Source: a bacterium A37T11
GTDB taxonomy: Bacteria; Bacteroidota; Bacteroidia; Sphingobacteriales; Sphingobacteriaceae
Length of the DNA: 64,000 bases
Direction: 5' to 3'
Assembly: GCA_900109895.1 (NCBI GenBank)
Contig: FOBR01000005.1
Location: 62,001 to 126,000 of the forward strand
Position numbers and translations under genes: made by a program. Position 1 is the first letter of the stretch. Every line of letters begins with the position of its first letter. Below, piece after piece: positions 60,318 through 64,000 of the stretch. Below the pieces are notes generated by a model. It made no database searches and was not told where the DNA came from. It saw nothing but the letters and a program-made list of their open reading frames with translations.

Positions 60318-61355
60318 TTAAAACAACAGCGCATGCTGGCTGGCGGTAAACAAATCCCGGAATACCCGGTTTAGCTCACTGCCCGGATGTACGGCTTTCA
60401 TTCCTGCCAATGGATAGAGTCTGGTGATCCAGGAGCGGACGCCCCAGGCTAGTTGCCTGCTAATCCGCGAGACTGCAGCAATTGTATCATCCGGGATGTC
60501 GCCGGGGGAGAGCAGGGCTTCCCAAGAAATATCTGCAGCTTCATAAAAAGCCGCTCTCAACTGGTTAACCGAGTCAGTTGCCTCCTTAAGCAGGGTAGCG
60601 GGCAATTCCGCATCGGTACATAGTTCCAGAAAATGTAAGCCCATGCCCAGCGTATTAACGGCCAGCGTAGCTTCAGCAAACTGGAGGAACGGATAATGGT
60701 ATATCGGTTGTGGCAATATAGCCTGGTTGGCGCTTATTTCAAAACAGCGCTCCGGTGGCAGTAATACCTTATCTGCCCGGAAAGAATGACTTGCTGTCGC
60801 TCTCAACCCCATGCTATCCCAATTAGGGATTATCTGTATCTCTTCCCGCAAAAACAAGAACGATTTTATCAGCGGTTCACCCCGTTCATTTAATAAAGAT
60901 CTTCCTTCAGTTGTCAGCTGGCAGTTTGCCGTGAACACCGTATTGTGGGGTGCACCCGTTGCAAAATCCCATTCACCACTCACCAAATAACCCGCATCCG
61001 TCTGTTCGGCATTGCCTGATTCTTTGCCGCTCCCTCCAAAACAAACTTTCGGATTGCTAAACAAAGCAGCAGCAAGTTGCGGATTTAAATAACCTACAAA
61101 CAAGTTGGCACCGGCACACAAAGTGACTGTCCAACCAAGGCTTCCATCCACTCGTGCCAGCGCTTCTTCTGCCCGTAAGCCTTCCGGAAGTCCGAGTTCA
61201 AGTCCCCCATAGTTGAGGGGCACAAATAGGTTGAACCAGCGCTCATCCACAATTATGTCAAGCTGTGCCGGAGTTAATTGCCCAGCACTTTCCGCCTTCA
61301 GACTTTCGGCCCGCAACAGGGCCTTGAACCCATTTATCCCATTCCATATCTCCAT
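60318..61355 (-). CDS. Acyl-CoA-dehydrogenase-like flavoprotein
   Basis: A protein of about 345 residues with the layout of the acyl-CoA dehydrogenase or flavin-monooxygenase (HsaA-type) group. The N-terminal helical domain has WFNLFVPLNYGGLELGLPEG, the middle domain FGGSGKESGNAEQTDAGYLVSGEWDFATGAPHNTVFTANC, and the C-terminal helical domain LAWGVRSWITRLYPL. The usual catalytic Glu cannot be placed by eye. The start at 61355 (MEIWNGINGF) is chosen over 61397 on similarity to family starts. It is 21 bases from the hydrolase. Confidence 0.78.
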   Translation of the reverse strand: MEIWNGINGFKALLRAESLKAESAGQLTPAQLDIIVDERWFNLFVPLNYGGLELGLPEGLRAEEALARVDGSLGWTVTLCAGANLFVGYLNPQLAAALFSNPKVCFGGSGKESGNAEQTDAGYLVSGEWDFATGAPHNTVFTANCQLTTEGRSLLNERGEPLIKSFLFLREEIQIIPNWDSMGLRATASHSFRADKVLLPPERCFEISANQAILPQPIYHYPFLQFAEATLAVNTLGMGLHFLELCTDAELPATLLKEATDSVNQLRAAFYEAADISWEALLSPGDIPDDTIAAVSRISRQLAWGVRSWITRLYPLAGMKAVHPGSELNRVFRDLFTASQHALLF

Positions 61356-61418
61356 GACCGCGCCAATATACGAATTGATTGGCGCTGGAAAGATCAAAAA
61401 ACCTTAAGAGGTCTCTGA

Positions 61419-62240
61419 TCAGGACTTAATAAAACTCAAAATATCGGCGTTTATCGTATCAGCCTCGGTGGTTGGCATGCCATGTGGAAAGCCTGGATAC
61501 GTGATTAATTTTCCATTTTTCAATAGCTTGGCCGATTTCACGCCCGCATTCAGATAAGGCACGATTTGGTCGTCTTCCCCGTGCAATACCAGTACGGGGA
61601 TGTCCACTGCCTTCAGATCCTCAGTAAAATCAGTTTCAGAAAATGCCTTAATACATTCATAATGCGCCAGAATACTACCCATCATTCCCTGTCTCCACCA
61701 ATTTCGTTGCACACCTTCTTTAACCGTTGCACCCTCCCGGTTATATCCGTAAAACGGAAAAGTAATATCGATATAAAATTGCTGGCGGTTGTGGAGTGTC
61801 TGCTCCCTTATCCCGTCAAATACTTCAATAGGCACACCATCCGGATTTTTTTCGCTCTTTACCATCACTGGCGGAACCGCGCTTACCAAAACAGCCTTGG
61901 CCACCCGGTCTTTGCCATACTTGTTTACATAACGGATCACCTCGCCACCGCCGGTTGAATGCCCCACGTGTATCGCATCCCTTAAATCCAGGTGTTCGGC
62001 TAACGCAGCTACATCGGCCGCATAGGTTTCCATTTCGTGTCCGCTGGAAGTTTGGGTTGAACGACCGTGACCCCTTCTGTCATGGGCTATAACCCGGTAG
62101 CCTTTTTGCAGAAAAAATAGCATTTGGGCATCCCAATCGTCACTAGATAAAGGCCAGCCATGATGAAAAACAATGGGCTGACCCTTTCCCCAATCTTTGT
62201 AATACAATTCGGTGCCGTCTTTTAATGTTAATATACTCAT
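61419..62240 (-). CDS. Alpha/beta hydrolase, non-heme haloperoxidase type
   Basis: A 273-residue enzyme. It has the group's opening GTELYYKDWGKGQPIVFHHGWPLSSDDWDAQ, the motif YRVIAHDRRGHGRSTQ, the nucleophile in VGHSTGGGEVIRYV, Asp in LHGEDDQIVPYLNAG and His in PGFPHGMPTTEAD. The set is typical of cofactor-free haloperoxidases/arylesterases. These use a serine triad with peracid formation. The natural substrate is unknown. It is the upstream member of three genes for small-molecule redox on the minus strand. Confidence 0.92.
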   Translation of the reverse strand: MSILTLKDGTELYYKDWGKGQPIVFHHGWPLSSDDWDAQMLFFLQKGYRVIAHDRRGHGRSTQTSSGHEMETYAADVAALAEHLDLRDAIHVGHSTGGGEVIRYVNKYGKDRVAKAVLVSAVPPVMVKSEKNPDGVPIEVFDGIREQTLHNRQQFYIDITFPFYGYNREGATVKEGVQRNWWRQGMMGSILAHYECIKAFSETDFTEDLKAVDIPVLVLHGEDDQIVPYLNAGVKSAKLLKNGKLITYPGFPHGMPTTEADTINADILSFIKS

Positions 62241-62300
62241 ATTTTTGAAATTTTTAATGGTAAATAACAGTAGTTAGTATATTGTGCCGATGCTAAGGCA

Positions 62301-62909
62301 CTAAAAATATTTTTTTTCTACATTTACCTTCTCCCGCACATTATCCATGTAATCACCGGCCGGAACCACACCACTATTCCCCCTGATTATCATCCGACTT
62401 GGCTTCTTTAAGTACGCTTCTGATTTAGTGAGCAATTTAACCACGTTAATGTCCAGTTTTTCCTGGGGGTTGTCGATTTTGTTTATTACGATGCGTAAAA
62501 TGTTCTTTTCATCCACCACCTGCTCATCATAGTTACTGCTGATGATCTCGTCATCTATCATAAACAGGGTGGGTCCTGCATTCAGATTCGTGTATTTACG
62601 TTTAAGTTGGTTTAAAGAGATAAAAGATGGCGCATACTCGCTTTTCGTGGTGATCAATATGCGTGCATCGTAAGTACAACCATTTAGCGTGGTATCTCTT
62701 TTCACCACTTTAAAGTCGGCGATCTTATATGGTTCTATCGTTGACTGGTCCAATTTCATATTCAGTACCAACTGTCCATTAACAAAAACAGCCACTTTAT
62801 GGCCAACCGGCTCTGTCGGGTAGACCACGTCAATACTTTCCAAACCACTATTCTGGGCAAAACAACAAAACGAAAACAGCCCCATTGCTAAAATTAACAC
62901 CTTTTTCAT
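62301..62909 (-). CDS. Exported protein of unknown function
   Basis: A 202-residue protein starting at the ATG at 62909 (MKKVLILAMGLFSFCCFAQ, signal peptide). The mature part is beta-rich with LESIDVVYPTEPVGHKVAVFVNGQLV, KRDTTLNGCTYDARILITTKS and a helical charged C-terminus. No known family is recognised. An upstream open extension to 62957 is not supported. Confidence 0.68.
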   Translation of the reverse strand: MKKVLILAMGLFSFCCFAQNSGLESIDVVYPTEPVGHKVAVFVNGQLVLNMKLDQSTIEPYKIADFKVVKRDTTLNGCTYDARILITTKSEYAPSFISLNQLKRKYTNLNAGPTLFMIDDEIISSNYDEQVVDEKNILRIVINKIDNPQEKLDINVVKLLTKSEAYLKKPSRMIIRGNSGVVPAGDYMDNVREKVNVEKKYF

Positions 62910-63013
62910 AATAACTAAGTTTATTTCTTTAAAAACCCTCAATGATAATGCCAACAACTCACTTTATAAGAAGCAGCATTTTAATAGCAAGGCTGTACCA
63001 GAAGCGCCTGTAC

Positions 63014-63307
63014 TTAATCAATAACCCCTTCAAAATGTTCCACAATCGGAAAAGGATCATAATAATGATGCAAAAGTTTTTTCCATTCCAAATATTCAGC
63101 TGACTCCCTAAAACCGATGGTATGGTCTTCTAATGTTTCCCACTCAACCAGCAGCAAGTATTTATCTGGCTGTTCTATGCATTTGGACAGCGAATGCTTC
63201 CTGTATCCAGCTATCGAGCTGATATAGGCTCCTGCTGTTTTAAAGTCCTTTTCAAAGTTTGCCTGGAGTTCCTTTTTGACATATAATATGGCTGCTTCGG
63301 TGATCAT
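63014..63307 (-). CDS. ABM-domain protein (antibiotic-biosynthesis-monooxygenase-like)
   Basis: A 97-residue protein of the dimeric alpha-beta barrel fold: MITEAAILYVKKELQANFEKDFKTAGAYISSIAGYRKHSLSKC with the family's PDKYLLLVEWETLEDHTIGFRES. A Trp-Glu-Thr pattern is typical of ABM. Members act as monooxygenases or stress-related binding proteins. It lies 21 bases after the XRE-type regulator. Confidence 0.88.
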   Translation of the reverse strand: MITEAAILYVKKELQANFEKDFKTAGAYISSIAGYRKHSLSKCIEQPDKYLLLVEWETLEDHTIGFRESAEYLEWKKLLHHYYDPFPIVEHFEGVID

Positions 63308-63328
63308 GATTATTATTTTAGTGAATGA

Positions 63329-63742
63329 TTATTTCTTCTTCTTAGTTTTCCTTTTGTAGTCTTCGACGAATTTTTGGATTTTTTTAACCAGTTCTGGGTT
63401 AGGTATGTCTTTAACTCCTCCATTTTCATCTTTTATTTGTATATATAGTTCAGCACCGTCATTTATAAGCCGTTTAAATTCTTTCTGAGCAGCCTTTGCT
63501 AAACCTGTATTAATTCGATTATTTGAAAGAAGCAACTCTGAATTATCTATTTCTAAAAGATCACCAATCTTGTCTAGTTGTTTTATAGAAGGTTGGAAAA
63601 AATTCGTATTCCATTTACTTACCGTGGTTCTATTTACTTCTAAATAAAATGACAATAAAAGTGAGGAGGCGCCAGCCATTTTTGTGGCTTTTTTTATGTT
63701 GTTAATATCGTTTTCTTCTCCTTTATTTTGTTTTTTAGCCAC
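63329..63742 (-). CDS. XRE-type helix-turn-helix regulator
   Basis: A 137-residue protein with a GTG start at 63742. The helix-turn-helix is at about residues 22-70 (ASSLLLSFYLEVNRTTVSKWNTNFFQPSIKQLDKIGDLLEI), like phage-type and XRE repressors. The C-terminal part is Lys-rich and helical (KKIQKFVEDYKRKTKKKK). It may control the divergent gene past 63900, given the two palindromes and promoter between. Confidence 0.82.
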   Translation of the reverse strand: MAKKQNKGEENDINNIKKATKMAGASSLLLSFYLEVNRTTVSKWNTNFFQPSIKQLDKIGDLLEIDNSELLLSNNRINTGLAKAAQKEFKRLINDGAELYIQIKDENGGVKDIPNPELVKKIQKFVEDYKRKTKKKK

Positions 63743-64000
63743 TTAATGAAAATATTAACTTGATAATCAGTAAATTAATAAATATGTTTATTTTTCTTTA
63801 AAAAAAAGTTGCTTACAACTACATTTTAATTTATATTTGCCTATGTTATAGTTGAATGAACTATAGCCATTATTAAAATATTTGTCCATTTGGACATACA
63901 CAGTCTCGTCACCGAAAACGACCAACTTTCATCGACGCGAGGCCATCAGGGAGTTCCTTGCCCAAATTTTTTGTAAATTTGCAGGGAATAGGGCAAAGGC
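63743..64000. other. Intergenic region at the right edge with a promoter and small palindromes
   Basis: The 258 bases have no clear gene. A plus-strand promoter is seen: TTG at 63809-63811 and TATATTTG at 63832-63839 with a 20-base spacer. Two small palindromes lie just downstream: TATAGTT-GAATG-AACTATA at 63847-63865 and TGTCC-ATTT-GGACA at 63883-63896. The last ~95 bases (63901-64000) are richer in GC than the rest and contain another TAAATTTG at 63974-63981. On the minus strand the frame 63929-64000 is open and could be the tail of a gene outside the window, but support is weak. Confidence 0.45.

Noticed and set aside
63929-64000. Open minus-strand frame at the right edge
   Set aside because: 24 codons with no recognisable family; too short to call as a gene tail.
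1-64000. tRNA, rRNA, CRISPR arrays, insertion sequences, prophage
   Set aside because: None seen on reading the gaps between genes: no cloverleaf-like sequences, no regularly spaced repeats and no transposase or integrase motifs.

Overview
The window is a chromosomal segment of a member of the Bacteroidota, most likely Sphingobacteriales or Chitinophagales. The evidence is a complete SusC/SusD-type polysaccharide utilisation locus (PUL) with its own ECF sigma factor and FecR anti-sigma factor, gliding and type IX secretion proteins (GldC, PorT), paired outer-membrane DUF6089-type proteins beside uppS-bamA-ompH-ompH, and promoters of the Bacteroidota type (TAnnTTTG at about -7, TTG at about -33). 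Family assignments come from reading motifs and gene order; no search was run. There are no tRNA, rRNA, CRISPR or insertion sequences that I can see, and no gap between genes exceeds 300 bases.

Layout. 1-1138: a TolC-type efflux gene cut by the left edge, a TetR regulator overlapping it, and a 41-bp palindromic operator. 1255-5075: three co-directional exported proteins of unknown function. 5064-9314: a VOC protein, engB-ubiA on the minus strand, then ubiE-porT and a short-chain dehydrogenase; ubiA and ubiE point to menaquinone synthesis. 9434-18955: a long plus-strand run (YqeY, alpha/beta hydrolase, CBS protein, NAD kinase, two DUF6089-type proteins, uppS, bamA, two OmpH/Skp chaperones) devoted largely to outer-membrane assembly and closed by a clear terminator. 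19039-28626: a small membrane protein, nuoHIJKLMN (the membrane arm of complex I only) and an ammonium transporter. 28771-31847: acyl-ACP desaturase, radical SAM protein, metallo-beta-lactamase-fold hydrolase. 31844-35305 (minus): rpoN followed by aguB and aguA, which make putrescine from agmatine. 35464-37523: mscL, rpmH-rnpA-yidD and tsaB. 37524-41428 (minus): M14 carboxypeptidase, LD-carboxypeptidase and dihydroorotase. 41603-46775: a Tat-type superoxide dismutase, a DEAD-box helicase with a small membrane protein, gldC, mnmD, a rhodanese and an unknown exported protein.

46863-59481 is the accessory highlight: a PUL in the order ECF sigma, FAD-dependent oxidoreductase with a golvesin-like C-terminal domain, FecR, SusC with an STN signalling domain, SusD, two surface-type lipoproteins (DUF4959/DUF5000-like and DUF4998-like) and an alginate-lyase-family enzyme. 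The oxidoreductase sits inside the usual sigma/anti-sigma pair, and the spacers on its two sides share a motif, which suggests insertion with duplication of the spacer. The likely substrate is a uronic-acid-containing polysaccharide, but this is inferred from a single lyase.

59518-63742 (minus) holds a short-chain dehydrogenase, an acyl-CoA-dehydrogenase-like flavoprotein, a haloperoxidase-type hydrolase, an unknown exported protein, an ABM-domain protein and an XRE-type regulator. The right edge is an intergenic region with a plausible promoter and two small palindromes.

Other signals worth a look: several promoters placed so close to the start codon that mRNAs should be leaderless or nearly so; a TTTCCGCTTTT motif repeated in several promoter regions; and inverted repeats in the rpmH-rnpA, fecR-susC and DUF4998-lyase gaps.
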